A DNA stretch of 64,000 nt from Clostridium gallinarum (GTDB lineage Bacteria; Bacillota; Clostridia; Clostridiales; Clostridiaceae). The position numbers and the translations under genes are program-made. The notes below the pieces were generated by a model. It was not told the origin of the DNA. It worked only from the letters and a program-made list of their open reading frames with translations, and ran no database searches. The DNA is taken from NCBI RefSeq assembly GCF_014836325.1, contig NZ_JACSQZ010000003.1, positions 1-64,000 of the forward strand, read 5' to 3'. Positions 1-9,011 of this stretch are shown piece after piece; position 1 is the first letter of the stretch, and each line of letters starts with the position of its first letter.

Positions 1-81
1 ATATGGTTTCTTAAGTATACCCTTATTTAATAAAAGAATTTTTTAAAAAAGTATTGACTTTTTATAACTGGTCTATACATT

Positions 82-111
82 AAAAATAGAGCAAAGTATT
101 AACTTCACTCT
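82..111 (-). terminator. Rho-independent terminator of the mgl operon
   Basis: Read on the minus strand, arms AGAGTGAAGT and ACTTTGCTCT form a 10-bp stem with two G-U pairs and a 4-nt loop, followed by ATTTTTAA. It lies about 30 bases after the stop of the 54-codon gene that closes the mgl operon. Confidence 0.75.
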
Positions 112-140
112 ACTATACTCAAAATTATTTATTTTATACT

Positions 141-305
141 TTAAACTAATATTCCTATAACTAATGACAAAGCAAGTAATATAAATAATACTATTAAGAC
201 TCTATCCATAGTTTTTACTGATACATCTAAGTTGCCATATAAAGTATCTCTCATAGTTTTTTTAGGAATATCTTTTGAATCTTCATTTATAGCTTCATTT
301 TCCAT
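141..305 (-). CDS. Small single-pass membrane protein, last gene of mgl operon
   Basis: A 54-codon gene read on the minus strand, starting 18 bases after the mglC stop with an AGGAAA ribosome binding site. The first 35 residues are polar and charged (begins MENEAINEDSK). The last 19 or so, from VLIVLFILL to the C-terminus, form one hydrophobic helix, so it should be a tail-anchored or single-pass membrane protein with its charged N-terminus in the cytoplasm. It shares the operon and terminator with the sugar transporter. I do not recognise a family. Its position suggests an accessory or stabilising role for the MglABC complex, which is inference only. Confidence 0.7.
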   Translation of the reverse strand: MENEAINEDSKDIPKKTMRDTLYGNLDVSVKTMDRVLIVLFILLALSLVIGILV

Positions 306-322
306 ATCAATCATTTCCTTTA

Positions 323-1345
323 TTATTTTTTAGCTATATATTTTCTTACATCTAATGAAACTGCAACTATAATTATTAATCCTCTTATTATATATTGCCA
401 GTAAGCATTTACTCCTATAAAGTTAAGTCCATAATTTATAACTTGTAATAATACTGTACCAATTAATACTCCTGGAATTGTACCTATACCACCTGTAAAG
501 GATACTCCCCCTACTACGCAGGCAGATATAGCATCTAATTCATAATTAAATCCAGTACTTGTTGTAGTTGATCCAGCTCTAGCCGCTTCTAAGAAACCTG
601 CTAATCCATAAAGTACACCTGAAATTATGAATATAAACATTATATTTTTTACTAAGTTTACACCGGAAACAGCTGCTGCTTCTGGATTTCCTCCAATAGC
701 AAACATATTTTTACCAAGTTTAGTTTTATTCCATATAAACCACATTATTGCTGCAACTATTGCAAGATAAAAAACTAAATAGGGAATTTGAACACTTCCT
801 AGATTTAAATATCCATTAACAAAAGCTGTATATCTTTCATCTAAGTTAGCAACTGGTTGAGCTCCAAGTGGTGGTCTATCGATATATAAACATGATGCAC
901 CATAAGCTATAAGTTGAGTTCCAAGGGTTATAATAAAAGCATGTACTTTTAATTTAGCAACTCCAAATCCATTAATTGCCCCAAATATTCCACCTATTAT
1001 TATAGCTGCAAACATTGGTACTATTAATGGTAAGGATTTTAAATTAGGATACATTCTAGCAGCATATGTTGTTGATTGCAAAAGTGATGCTGATACTATT
1101 GCTGTAAATCCTAAAATACGACCTGCTGAAAGGTCTGTACCTTGTAGTACAATTAATCCAGCAACACCAAGTGCAAGAATTCCTCTTGTGGATGCTTGAC
1201 TCAAAATGTTAGTGAAATTCTTCAATGAAAGGAAACCCGGTTCCTTTATTACGAAAAATACTATCATTATAAATAAAACTATATATAATGCATAATTAAG
1301 CAAGAAATTTTGTAAAGACTCTTTATTAAATTTGACTTTATTCAT
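323..1345 (-). CDS. mglC: Galactose/methyl-galactoside ABC transporter permease
   Basis: Polytopic inner-membrane permease of the ribose/galactose (CUT2, BPD_transp_2) class, forming the channel of a binding-protein-dependent sugar importer. The 340-residue protein has eight to ten hydrophobic segments and the family stretch around GVAGLIVLQGTDLSAGRILG, followed by GAINGFGVAKLKVHAFIITLGT. The ATG at 1345 is chosen because AGAGGTGG lies five bases upstream; the longer GTG start would sit inside that site. It follows mglA by 16 bases. The assignment to MglC rather than RbsC rests on the adjacent MglB-like binding protein. Confidence 0.9.
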   Translation of the reverse strand: MNKVKFNKESLQNFLLNYALYIVLFIMIVFFVIKEPGFLSLKNFTNILSQASTRGILALGVAGLIVLQGTDLSAGRILGFTAIVSASLLQSTTYAARMYPNLKSLPLIVPMFAAIIIGGIFGAINGFGVAKLKVHAFIITLGTQLIAYGASCLYIDRPPLGAQPVANLDERYTAFVNGYLNLGSVQIPYLVFYLAIVAAIMWFIWNKTKLGKNMFAIGGNPEAAAVSGVNLVKNIMFIFIISGVLYGLAGFLEAARAGSTTTSTGFNYELDAISACVVGGVSFTGGIGTIPGVLIGTVLLQVINYGLNFIGVNAYWQYIIRGLIIIVAVSLDVRKYIAKK

Positions 1346-1361
1346 AAGTTCCACCTCTATC

Positions 1362-2861
1362 CTAAATATATTTAGCAGCCATAGTCATAATATCTTCTTG
1401 TGATAATTTATCTGCATCACCTATTCCAGCTACTTTTCCATTTGACATTACAAGTATTCTATCGCAAATTCCTAATAATTCTGGCATTTCAGAGGATACA
1501 ACTATAACCCCTTTACCCTTATTAGCTAAATCTATAATAAGTTGATAAATTTCATATTTAGCACCAACATCTATACCTCTTGTTGGTTCATCTAACAAAA
1601 GTATTTCTGGGTTAGTTAAAAGCCATCTTCCTATAATAACCTTTTGTTGGTTACCTCCTGATAAGCTTCTAATTAAAGTTTTTTGACTTGGTGTCTTAAC
1701 CTTCATACTATCTATTACCCAATTAGTATCTTTTGTCATTTTTTTATTATCTAATACTCCATATTTACTATATCCATCTATATTAGCAAGCATAGTATTA
1801 AATTTAATATCAAGTTGCCCAAATATTCCTGTTGCTCTACGTTCTTCTGTTAATAAAGCAAATCCATTTTTTATAGCTTTACGAGAATCATTATTTTCTA
1901 CTTTTTTACCATGAAGAATTACTTCACCTTCATTATGTTTAGCTATACCAAATATTGTTTCTAATAATTCTGTTCTCTTTGAACCAACTAAACCTGCAAC
2001 ACCTAATATTTCTCCCTTTCTAAGTTCAAAAGAAACATTTTTAATTGATGGTTGATATGTTCCTGTTAAATTTTTAACTTTTAAAATAATATCTTGTGGC
2101 TTATTTGTTTTTGGTGGAAATCTATTTGTTAAATCACGTCCAACCATTAATTTTATTATTTTATCTGTTGTTAAGTCTTTTGCAGGAAGTGTATCTATCC
2201 ATTTTCCATCACGCATTATTGTTACATCATCTGAAATCTTAAGAATTTCCTCCATTTTATGAGAAATATATATAATACCACAGCCCTTACTTCTTAACTT
2301 ATTTATAATTTTAAATAAGTGATTAACTTCTTCATTAGTTAATGATGATGTAGGCTCATCTAAAACCAAAATTTTAGCATTATATGAAACAGCCTTTGCT
2401 ATTTCAACCATTTGTCTTTGTGAAACAGATAATTTAGCCATCTTCATTTTAGGATCAACATCTATTTCTAATTCATCTAATATTTTTTTAGTTTCTTCAT
2501 ACATAGTTTTTTCATTTACAACTCCAGCATTACCTGGATATCTACCAAGCCAAATATTATCCATAACATTTCTTTGTAATACTTGATTTAATTCTTGATG
2601 TACCATTGCAACACCATTATCCATAGCTTGCTTTGGATTTGAAAATTTACTTTTTACTCCATTAATTAAAATTTCTCCATCATCTTCAATATAAACACCA
2701 AATAAACATTTCATTAAAGTAGATTTACCTGCTCCATTTTCCCCCATTAAAGCATGTACAGTTCCTGGCCTTACTCGTAACTGAACTTTATCTAATGCTT
2801 TAACTCCTGGAAATTCTTTGCAAATATCTATCATTTCAAGAATATATTTTATATCTGCCAT
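1362..2861 (-). CDS. mglA: Galactose/methyl-galactoside ABC transporter ATPase, tandem cassettes
   Basis: Energises sugar import. The 499-residue protein holds two ABC cassettes. The first has Walker A GENGAGKS at residues 40-47, signature-like LSVSQRQ and Walker [10 protein letters not shown]. The second has a degenerate Walker A (GLVGSKRTE), signature LSGGNQQK and Walker [12 protein letters not shown]. This asymmetry is normal for the CUT2 class (MglA, RbsA). The ATG giving [10 protein letters not shown] is preferred because GGTGAAAG precedes it; the longer GTG start has no such site. It sits between mglB and mglC in one minus-strand operon. Confidence 0.92.
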   Translation of the reverse strand: MADIKYILEMIDICKEFPGVKALDKVQLRVRPGTVHALMGENGAGKSTLMKCLFGVYIEDDGEILINGVKSKFSNPKQAMDNGVAMVHQELNQVLQRNVMDNIWLGRYPGNAGVVNEKTMYEETKKILDELEIDVDPKMKMAKLSVSQRQMVEIAKAVSYNAKILVLDEPTSSLTNEEVNHLFKIINKLRSKGCGIIYISHKMEEILKISDDVTIMRDGKWIDTLPAKDLTTDKIIKLMVGRDLTNRFPPKTNKPQDIILKVKNLTGTYQPSIKNVSFELRKGEILGVAGLVGSKRTELLETIFGIAKHNEGEVILHGKKVENNDSRKAIKNGFALLTEERRATGIFGQLDIKFNTMLANIDGYSKYGVLDNKKMTKDTNWVIDSMKVKTPSQKTLIRSLSGGNQQKVIIGRWLLTNPEILLLDEPTRGIDVGAKYEIYQLIIDLANKGKGVIVVSSEMPELLGICDRILVMSNGKVAGIGDADKLSQEDIMTMAAKYI

Positions 2862-2953
2862 AACTTTCACCACTTTTCTTTTATTTTTAAAGTAGCTGTC
2901 ACACAATTTATATTTTTAAACTTTCATCATGCAACAGCTTTTAATTGAAATTT

Positions 2954-3997
2954 TTATTTAGTATATTCTTGATATGGTATACGTACTGCAACTCCAGTAT
3001 CATCAAATTTATATGAAGTTCCTTCAATAGCACTCTTACCAGATGCTAAGTTCATTCCTGTTGAATATAAAGCCTTAGCCATACCTTCAGCATCTTGAAG
3101 AACTGAACCTAACATAAATCCTTTTCCTATTAAGTCTTGAGCTGCTGCTGTAGCATCAACACCTACAACTGGAATAGTCTTTGCAGCATCTCCATTGTTG
3201 TATCCTTGAGCTTGTAATGCAGCTATAGCACCTTGAGCCATACCATCATTATTAGCTATTACAGCTTCTATATCATCACCAAATCTTGATAACCATGCTT
3301 CAGTAGCATTTTGTGCTAAAGCTTGGTCCCAGTTACAAACTTGAAGAGCTAATTCTTCAGTTTCAATTTTGTTATCATTTAAAGTAGAAACTGAGTATTG
3401 AGTTCTTGCAACTGCTTCTGGATTATCAGGTTCACCTTTTAACATAACATATTGTAAAACTCCATCTCCATTTTTATCTACAGCCTTTGAATCCTTATTC
3501 CATAAATTTGTAAGTATTTGTCCTTGCATAACTCCTGCTTCTTTAGCATTAGTTCCAACAAATATTGCCTTATCATATTCCTTTATCGTATCTGCTGATG
3601 GTTCTCTATTAAATAATACAACTGGCTTTTCAGCACTTTTAATCTTATCTATAACCGTTGGTGCTGCTCCTGTATCAACTAAATTAACTAATAATAAATC
3701 TACATCCTTTTGTAATAATGTATCTATACTATCATTTTGTGTAGCTTGGTCACCTTTTCCATCATAAAAAGTAAATTCAACTTTATCTGGATTTTCAGAT
3801 TGAATCTTTTCTAAATTTTGACGTACTGTTGAAATATAAGTATCATCAAATTTATATAAACATACTCCAACTTTAATTTTATCTCCTTCTGAAGCTCCTC
3901 CTTTATCTACTGTTCCCTTTGAACCACAGCCTACTAATGAAGCAGTAACCATAATAGTAGCCATTGCCATTGTAAGTAATTTTTTAACCTTTTTCAT
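2954..3997 (-). CDS. mglB: Galactose/glucose-binding lipoprotein
   Basis: Extracellular solute-binding component for galactose/glucose-type sugars. The N-terminus is a lipoprotein signal: basic MKKVKK, a hydrophobic run, then lipobox LVGC with Cys24 as the lipidation site. The rest is a periplasmic-binding fold of the MglB type, with the hinge-region phrase VVGVDATAAAQDLI and repeated substrate-loop motifs such as IANNDGMAQGAIAAL. At 347 residues it has the usual length. It is the first gene of the operon, with a cre-like site 36 bases upstream, fitting CcpA control. Sugar specificity cannot be decided from sequence alone. Confidence 0.92.
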   Translation of the reverse strand: MKKVKKLLTMAMATIMVTASLVGCGSKGTVDKGGASEGDKIKVGVCLYKFDDTYISTVRQNLEKIQSENPDKVEFTFYDGKGDQATQNDSIDTLLQKDVDLLLVNLVDTGAAPTVIDKIKSAEKPVVLFNREPSADTIKEYDKAIFVGTNAKEAGVMQGQILTNLWNKDSKAVDKNGDGVLQYVMLKGEPDNPEAVARTQYSVSTLNDNKIETEELALQVCNWDQALAQNATEAWLSRFGDDIEAVIANNDGMAQGAIAALQAQGYNNGDAAKTIPVVGVDATAAAQDLIGKGFMLGSVLQDAEGMAKALYSTGMNLASGKSAIEGTSYKFDDTGVAVRIPYQEYTK

Positions 3998-4032
3998 ACC
4001 AATCCCCTACCTCTATAAAATATTTTAACCAT

Positions 4033-4046
4033 TGATTTCGTTTACA
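4033..4046 (-). promoter_or_regulatory. Catabolite-responsive element (cre) candidate before mglB
   Basis: TGTAAACGAAATCA on the minus strand matches the CcpA consensus TGWNANCGNTNWCA at all fixed positions but one. A TATAAT hexamer lies just upstream on the same strand, so bound CcpA would sit over or just after the start site and repress the sugar operon. The -35 is not clear. Confidence 0.55.
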
Positions 4047-4208
4047 ATTATTATTATAGGGTTTTAATACAGTAACTTCCATATAAAAAACTTAACAAAT
4101 ATATCGAAATTCTTAACTATACTTTATAAATTTATAGTGTTATAAATTGAAAAAAATACAAGTCTATGATAAAATTTTAACTTGCAATAATTAATATGAG
4201 GTGATTTT

Positions 4209-5111
4209 TTGAATAAAGATTATATAATAAAATTTATAAAAGACTCTTGGAAAGCCTTTCGCCCTTTTTCCTTAACCCTTGCAATAGGTTCTACTACTTT
4301 AGGAATCGTAGCTGCATATAAAATGGGAGCAATAAATTTTTCAAATCCTAAAGATATATTTTTAGTTATTCTTGTAACTATCGCTGGATTACTTGCTCAA
4401 TCTGGAGCAAATTTAGTAAATGATTATTTTGAAGGAAGTTTTAGATATTATAGACCTAGTGGAAGAAAAGTAAAATTCTTAGGTGTAAGTAGAACTTACT
4501 TTGATATTTATGTATTTTTATGGGCAATGTCTTGTTTTGGACTAGCATCTTTAATTGGTTTATATTTAATATACATAACTGATTTTAATATGCTAATAAT
4601 AGGTTTGATTGGAATATTTGGTGCTTATTCTTATACTGGTGAGCCTTTTGTATTTAAAAGAAAAGGGCTTGGTGTTCCAATTTCATTTATAACAATGGGA
4701 CCTCTTATGGTTTTAGGAGCATCTTATCCTTTTACAAAGGAATTAAGTTTATATCCTATATTATTATCATTACCAGCATCATTTATAATACCAGCTCTTA
4801 TGATAAGTAATGAAATGAGAGACTTCCAAAGAGATGCTAACTTAAGCCTTGGTACACTAAGTGTTAGAATTGGAAGTAAATACAGTAGATATATTTATAG
4901 ATTTTTAGTATTTGGTGCCTATATACTAACTTCTATTTACGTTATTTTAGGTTTTTATCCTTTAACTACATTGTTAGTATTTATTACTTTACCGATTGCT
5001 CTAAAAGCACATAAAGCAGTTTGTAGTTTTGAAAAATTAGGTATTCCTTATACTAATAATTTACATTGGACATTTACTTTGCTTTTAATTATAACATTAT
5101 TAATAGGTTAA
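4209..5111 (+). CDS. UbiA-family prenyltransferase, MenA-like
   Basis: Integral-membrane prenyltransferase of 300 residues with about eight to nine helices. The first Asp-rich motif reads NLVNDYFEGSFRYYRPSG (NDxxD-like, changed to NDYFE), and the second is NEMRDFQRDANLSLGTLSVRIG, which matches the MenA-type DxxxD pattern. The family moves a polyprenyl chain onto an aromatic acceptor, such as 1,4-dihydroxy-2-naphthoate in menaquinone synthesis. No other men gene is nearby, so the acceptor is uncertain. The start is TTG, with GAGGTG five to six bases upstream. It is monocistronic, closed by the hairpin that follows. Confidence 0.75.
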   Translation: MNKDYIIKFIKDSWKAFRPFSLTLAIGSTTLGIVAAYKMGAINFSNPKDIFLVILVTIAGLLAQSGANLVNDYFEGSFRYYRPSGRKVKFLGVSRTYFDIYVFLWAMSCFGLASLIGLYLIYITDFNMLIIGLIGIFGAYSYTGEPFVFKRKGLGVPISFITMGPLMVLGASYPFTKELSLYPILLSLPASFIIPALMISNEMRDFQRDANLSLGTLSVRIGSKYSRYIYRFLVFGAYILTSIYVILGFYPLTTLLVFITLPIALKAHKAVCSFEKLGIPYTNNLHWTFTLLLIITLLIG

Positions 5112-5122
5112 ATTTTAATAAC

Positions 5123-5170
5123 ACACTACTTTTCTACATATACTAATTATGTGAAAAGTAGTGTATTTTT
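5123..5170 (+). terminator. Terminator after the UbiA-family gene
   Basis: Arms ACACTACTTTTC and GAAAAGTAGTGT form a 12-bp perfect stem extended by an inner TACATA/TATGTG pairing, followed by ATTTTTAT. It lies 11 bases past the stop codon and ends 35 bases before lemA. Confidence 0.85.
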
Positions 5171-5205
5171 ATGTTATACTAAATATAGGAAAGGAGTGTG
5201 TTTTT

Positions 5206-5778
5206 ATGAAAAATAATGGAATGAAAATATTATTAGTTATAGTAATAGTTTTAGCTATTATAGGATTTCCAGTTATATCGAGTTATAATAACTTAGTAAA
5301 TCTAGAGCAACAGGTTAATCAATCAGCTTCAAATATAGATACTCAATTACAAAGAAGATCTGATTTAATACCTAACTTAGTTAATACTGTTAAAGGGTAT
5401 GCTACTCAAGAAAAAGATATTTTTACTGATATAGCTAACGCAAGAAGTAAACTTTCTGGAGCAACTAATGTTACTGAGCAAGCTAATGCTGATAGTGAGC
5501 TTTCAAATGCACTATCTAGATTGCTTGTTGTAGTTGAAAGATATCCTGATTTAAAATCTAATGAAAACTTTAAAGATTTGAGTATCCAATTAGAAGGAAC
5601 TGAAAATAGAATAGCTGTTGCAAGACAAGATTATAATACTGCTGCAACTAATTATAATACTAAACTTAGAAGATTCCCAAGTAATATTATTGCTTCAATA
5701 TTTGGCTTTGAACAAATGCCTCTTTATAAAGCAAGCGATAATGCTAGTGAAGTTCCTTCTGTAGATTTTGGTAGCTAG
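5206..5778 (+). CDS. lemA: LemA family protein
   Basis: Membrane-anchored helical protein of 190 residues. One N-terminal helix (about residues 5-25, MKILLVIVIVLAIIGFPVI) is followed by a long antiparallel helical domain with the LemA hallmarks YNNLVNLEQQVNQSASNIDTQLQRRSDLIPNLVNTVKGYA and ARQDYNTAATNYNTKLRRFPSNIIA. The biochemical role of LemA is not settled. The ATG at 5206 has AAAGGAG before it; an upstream GTG in frame lies inside the preceding terminator. It is followed directly by the TPM gene, a pairing common in many bacteria. Confidence 0.92.
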   Translation: MKNNGMKILLVIVIVLAIIGFPVISSYNNLVNLEQQVNQSASNIDTQLQRRSDLIPNLVNTVKGYATQEKDIFTDIANARSKLSGATNVTEQANADSELSNALSRLLVVVERYPDLKSNENFKDLSIQLEGTENRIAVARQDYNTAATNYNTKLRRFPSNIIASIFGFEQMPLYKASDNASEVPSVDFGS

Positions 5779-5779
5779 T

Positions 5780-6595
5780 ATGAAAATACTAAAAAAATTA
5801 AGATTCCTTCTAATTTCTTTAATAGTATCATTATTATTTAGTTCTTCTTTAATTACATTTGCAGAAACTACCATACCTAGTCCAACTAACTATAAATATG
5901 TAAATGACTATGTAGGTATATTAACTCAAGAAGAAAAAGAAAAAATAATATCTATTGGAAAAGAGCTAGAAGATAAAACTGGCGCTCAAGCTGTTACAGT
6001 AATTATAGATAGTACTAATGGAGAACCTATTGAAGAGTATGCTTTAAAGCTTTTTAGAGGCTGGGGAATAGGTCAAAAAAATAAAGATAATGGTTTGCTT
6101 GTTTTAGTTGCCATTAACGATCGTTCTTGGCGTGTAGAAGTAGGTCGTGGATTAGAAGGTGCAATTCCAGATGCACTAAGTAATAGAGTCATGGAATCTT
6201 TAGCAAAAGAAAGTTTTAAAGAAGGAAATTATGGTGAAGGCATATTAAATAGTTATAGTTCCTTTAGTGATTTTATCGCTGAGGAATATGATGTAACTTT
6301 AAGTAAGTCACTAAATATAACTCTTCCAAAAGAAAATAACTCAGAAAAAGCACCTTTGTTTACTTCTGTAGGATTTTTAGGTGTTCTACTATTAATTGAT
6401 TTAATCTTTAATAGAGGTTCAATAACATTATTAATTCTTAGAATCCTATTCCTAAGCGGAGGATATGGACGAGGTGGAAGAGGTGGTGGAGGCTCCGGTG
6501 GTTTTGGAGGCTTTGGTGGCTCTTCTGGATCAGGAGGCTTTGGTGGCTTTGGTGGAGGTTCTTCCAATGGTGGTGGATCCTCTGGAAAATGGTAA
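5780..6595 (+). CDS. TPM-domain (YgcG-like) secreted/membrane protein with Gly-rich tail
   Basis: A 271-residue protein. Residues 1-30 form a signal sequence. A TPM domain covers about residues 35-160 (YVNDYVGILTQEEKEKI through WGIGQKNKDNGLLVLVAINDRSWRVEVGRGLEG). A membrane segment lies near 195-230, then a Gly/Ser/Phe-rich tail of about 40 residues. TPM-domain proteins are linked to thylakoid and photosystem assembly in plants; in bacteria the role is unclear, but they travel with LemA, as here. The ATG is one base after the lemA stop with no good ribosome binding site, so translation is probably coupled. Confidence 0.88.
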   Translation: MKILKKLRFLLISLIVSLLFSSSLITFAETTIPSPTNYKYVNDYVGILTQEEKEKIISIGKELEDKTGAQAVTVIIDSTNGEPIEEYALKLFRGWGIGQKNKDNGLLVLVAINDRSWRVEVGRGLEGAIPDALSNRVMESLAKESFKEGNYGEGILNSYSSFSDFIAEEYDVTLSKSLNITLPKENNSEKAPLFTSVGFLGVLLLIDLIFNRGSITLLILRILFLSGGYGRGGRGGGGSGGFGGFGGSSGSGGFGGFGGGSSNGGGSSGKW

Positions 6596-6619
6596 GGAGC
6601 TGTTATTAAACAGCTCCTT
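6594..6619. terminator. Bidirectional terminator between convergent genes
   Basis: AAGGAGCTGTT and AACAGCTCCTT form an 11-bp perfect stem that overlaps the stop codons of both the plus-strand TPM gene and the minus-strand AI-2E permease. Confidence 0.8.
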
Positions 6620-7787
6620 AATCTTTCATATAATCTTTTGTTTCTGTTTTTAATCCTTTATTTCTTAGTCTACCTTCTATAAAGCCTTTTACTATTGAAT
6701 AGAAAATTGCAAATAAAGGCACCCCTATTATCATACCAATTATACCTAACACCTTACCAGCAACTAATATTGAAAATAAAATCCAAAATGCTGATATTCC
6801 TATTGTATCTCCTAGTATTTTAGGCCCAATTACATTTCCATCTAATTGTTGTATTATAAAGATTATTAATAAGAACCATAAAGCTTGAACCGGTGATACA
6901 AATAAAATAATTATAAATGAAGGAATTGCTCCTATAAATGGTCCAAAGAAAGGTATAATATTAGTTATTCCAACTATAACAGATACTAATATTGTATATG
7001 GCATTTTAAAAATAGCTAAGATAATAAAAGTTAAAATACCTATTATTAATGAATCTATTATTTTACCAATTAAAAATCTTCCAAAAGTATAATTACTTTT
7101 ATGAACCAATTTTATAATGCTATTAGCATAACTTTCTGGTAAAAGTCCATAAGTTACCTTTTTGCTTAAAGCACATAACTTTTCTTTATCTATTAATAAA
7201 TATACAGATACTATTATACCTAATATAACATTCCAAATACTTGATGCAAGTCTAGCAACAAATCCTCCTAAGGCTGGAATTAAGTTTGTTATAAATTTAA
7301 TAGTATAATTGATTACATTATTAATATTATCTATAAGAGTTTTAGAATACTGCTCTTCTATATTTAAATCCATTATAATTTCATTCACAAATTTAGTCGT
7401 ATTATTTATGTAGGTTGGTATATCATTAACTAAACCTAATATACTATCTAAAACCTGTGGTAAAAGGAATTTAACTACCATACCTATTATAAAAAAAGCA
7501 GTTACATATGATAGAGTTATAGCTAATCCTCTTTTTGATTTTAATTTTACTTTCTTAATATATTTTTCCTTAAGAACTTTTTCTTCATAAAATTCCAACA
7601 AAAAATTTATTATATAAGCTATAGAAAATCCTATAATAAATGGTTGAAATATTATTAATATAGAGTTTAGCTTATCTGTAAATATAGAAACTTGAGATAT
7701 TGCTAAATAAAATAAAATTATTGATACTGCGACCAAAAAAGAATATATAGCTATAGTTGTATATTTATTGTTCCAATTTATCTTCAT
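6618..7787 (-). CDS. AI-2E family transporter (PerM/YtvI type)
   Basis: A 389-residue polytopic protein with about eight membrane helices. The conserved C-terminal block has the AI-2E family pattern: GRFLIGKIIDSLIIGILTFI, then ITNIIPFFGPFIGAIPSFIIILFVSP, QQLDGNVIGPKILGDTIGISAFWILFSILVAG, and GMIIGVPLFAIFYSIVK. The family includes the E. coli AI-2 exporter TqsA and Na+/H+-antiport-like members, so the substrate cannot be named. A second paralogue is at 19489-20634. RBS AGGAGG precedes the ATG. It is transcribed alone and shares a terminator with the TPM gene. Confidence 0.88.
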   Translation of the reverse strand: MKINWNNKYTTIAIYSFLVAVSIILFYLAISQVSIFTDKLNSILIIFQPFIIGFSIAYIINFLLEFYEEKVLKEKYIKKVKLKSKRGLAITLSYVTAFFIIGMVVKFLLPQVLDSILGLVNDIPTYINNTTKFVNEIIMDLNIEEQYSKTLIDNINNVINYTIKFITNLIPALGGFVARLASSIWNVILGIIVSVYLLIDKEKLCALSKKVTYGLLPESYANSIIKLVHKSNYTFGRFLIGKIIDSLIIGILTFIILAIFKMPYTILVSVIVGITNIIPFFGPFIGAIPSFIIILFVSPVQALWFLLIIFIIQQLDGNVIGPKILGDTIGISAFWILFSILVAGKVLGIIGMIIGVPLFAIFYSIVKGFIEGRLRNKGLKTETKDYMKD

Positions 7788-7907
7788 TCTTAACCTCCTG
7801 TTATTATTTTGTTTCTAATTTAATTATACTTGATTTATATAAATATTTTTACATATTTTTTAAATTTAATTATTTATTCACTATTATATTTTAATAAATA
7901 ACAATAA

Positions 7908-7930
7908 AGGGGCTATTTATCATAGCCCCT
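7908..7930 (-). terminator. Terminator of the glycine-periodic protein gene
   Basis: GGGGCTAT and ATAGCCCC arms with a 5-nt loop, followed on the minus strand by TTTATTG. It lies about 30 bases after the stop of the gene that ends at 7963. Confidence 0.75.
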
Positions 7931-7962
7931 AGATTTTTAAAACTAGCTATTTTTTAATAATT

Positions 7963-8634
7963 TTAACAATTTCTCCAAGTTCCATTACAACCACAATTAG
8001 AATTTCCATTAGAGCTTGTTCCTAAAGTATTATTAGCTGCTGTTCTTGCACAATTAAGAATATCTCTAATAGCTCTTTCATAACCTTTTCTAAATCCATT
8101 ATTAAAACCAGCTCTAGCTCCTTTTTCAAATCCTGCTTTAGCTCCATCCCTGTATCCTTTTCTATATCCTACTGAATATCCTTTTTCATATCCACACCTA
8201 AAGCCTTTTTCATAAGCTTCTCTAGCTAATTCTTCTGCTTTACTTAAACCTTTTTCTAAACCTCTATTAAATCCTTCTCTTAACCCTACATCTTTTCCTC
8301 TGCAGTAACCTTTTTGATATCCTCTTCTAAATCCTTGTTCAAGTCCTTCTCTTAATCCTCTTTCATAGTATTCCCGACAGTTTGATGATCCACAGCCAGT
8401 ATTACAATTACTTGAAGCTTCTTCAACTTCATTATTTTCTGAATTTGAACAACATCTAGAAGTATTTAACTCTAATTCATCTAAACTCAAATTTTCTAAA
8501 CTTGAAAGATCAAGTTCATTTTCAAATTCTTCAGAGCTAGTTAAATTGCTTATTTCTAAATCAGCTTCATCTACTTGAAGTCTACTGAAAATTTCTTCAA
8601 AATCTTCTGCATTAAACCCATAATTAGTTCCCAT
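7963..8634 (-). CDS. Protein with two deca-GX3 glycine-periodic helical tracts
   Basis: I do not recognise a specific function for this 223-residue protein. Residues 1-60 are acidic and Ser/Leu/Glu-rich, 61-88 contain Cys clusters (CC, CNTGCGSSNC), and the C-terminus has CNC-like CGC motifs. The centre holds two tracts in which Gly recurs every fourth residue: G93-G129 (ten Gly) and G144-G184 (eleven Gly), with aromatic or basic residues between. They are joined by a segment in which Ala replaces Gly. This is the deca-GX3 pattern of the Yae1/Lto1 N-terminal family, which helps target Fe-S maturation in eukaryotes; any shared role here is speculation. RBS AAGGAGAT precedes the start. Confidence 0.8.
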   Translation of the reverse strand: MGTNYGFNAEDFEEIFSRLQVDEADLEISNLTSSEEFENELDLSSLENLSLDELELNTSRCCSNSENNEVEEASSNCNTGCGSSNCREYYERGLREGLEQGFRRGYQKGYCRGKDVGLREGFNRGLEKGLSKAEELAREAYEKGFRCGYEKGYSVGYRKGYRDGAKAGFEKGARAGFNNGFRKGYERAIRDILNCARTAANNTLGTSSNGNSNCGCNGTWRNC

Positions 8635-8710
8635 ATTTTTTATCTCCTTGTAAAGTATTTATAATACATAATATATGCAATATTCTTCTCTTTTGTTAAC
8701 AAAATTCTAT

Positions 8711-8950
8711 TTATTCATTTAATAATGAACTTACTTCCCTAACTAGTCTTTTAACTCTATCTGGTAACTTAGATATAGCTTTTTCTCTTTGTCTTTCATC
8801 CTGAATTTGTGCTATTCTCATAACCTCTTGTTGTACTCCTGGAATACTATTAAATTCTGAAACTATTCTATTGAATCTTTCTGCAAATCTAGGATCCTGC
8901 ATTTTAGCTTGTAATTTCATTATTAGATTATAACCATTCATAAACTTCAT
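8711..8950 (-). CDS. Conserved small helical protein, function unknown
   Basis: A 79-residue protein, likely all-helical and rich in Arg/Glu, with phrases such as LQAKMQDPRFAERFNRIVSEFNSIPGVQQEVMRIAQ and a C-terminal KRLVREVSSLLNE. It has no signal peptide or membrane segment. The start could be the first ATG (MKFMNGY) or the fourth codon; AGGAGTAATG overlaps this area. It sits just after repeat element copy A on the same strand and may be cotranscribed with the gene that follows it at 8634. No function can be assigned. Confidence 0.7.
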   Translation of the reverse strand: MKFMNGYNLIMKLQAKMQDPRFAERFNRIVSEFNSIPGVQQEVMRIAQIQDERQREKAISKLPDRVKRLVREVSSLLNE

Positions 8951-9011
8951 TACTCCTAATCTTATTTTATTTTATCTTATTCATAGACAAATTCTTTTGT
9001 GAATCTAAAAT

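Noticed and set aside
1..81. TTGACT followed by TATACA near 54-79 on the plus strand as a promoter
   Set aside because: The spacer would be only 14 bases and no plus-strand gene follows.
6253..6567. Pro-rich minus-strand frame (about 104 codons)
   Set aside because: It is the antisense of the Gly-rich tail of the TPM-domain gene; composition follows from complementing GGN codons.
8691..8704. TTTTGTTAACAAAA palindrome, first read as a Rex site
   Set aside because: The half-sites lack the four-base spacer of the Rex consensus; it is a short AT-rich palindrome without other support.
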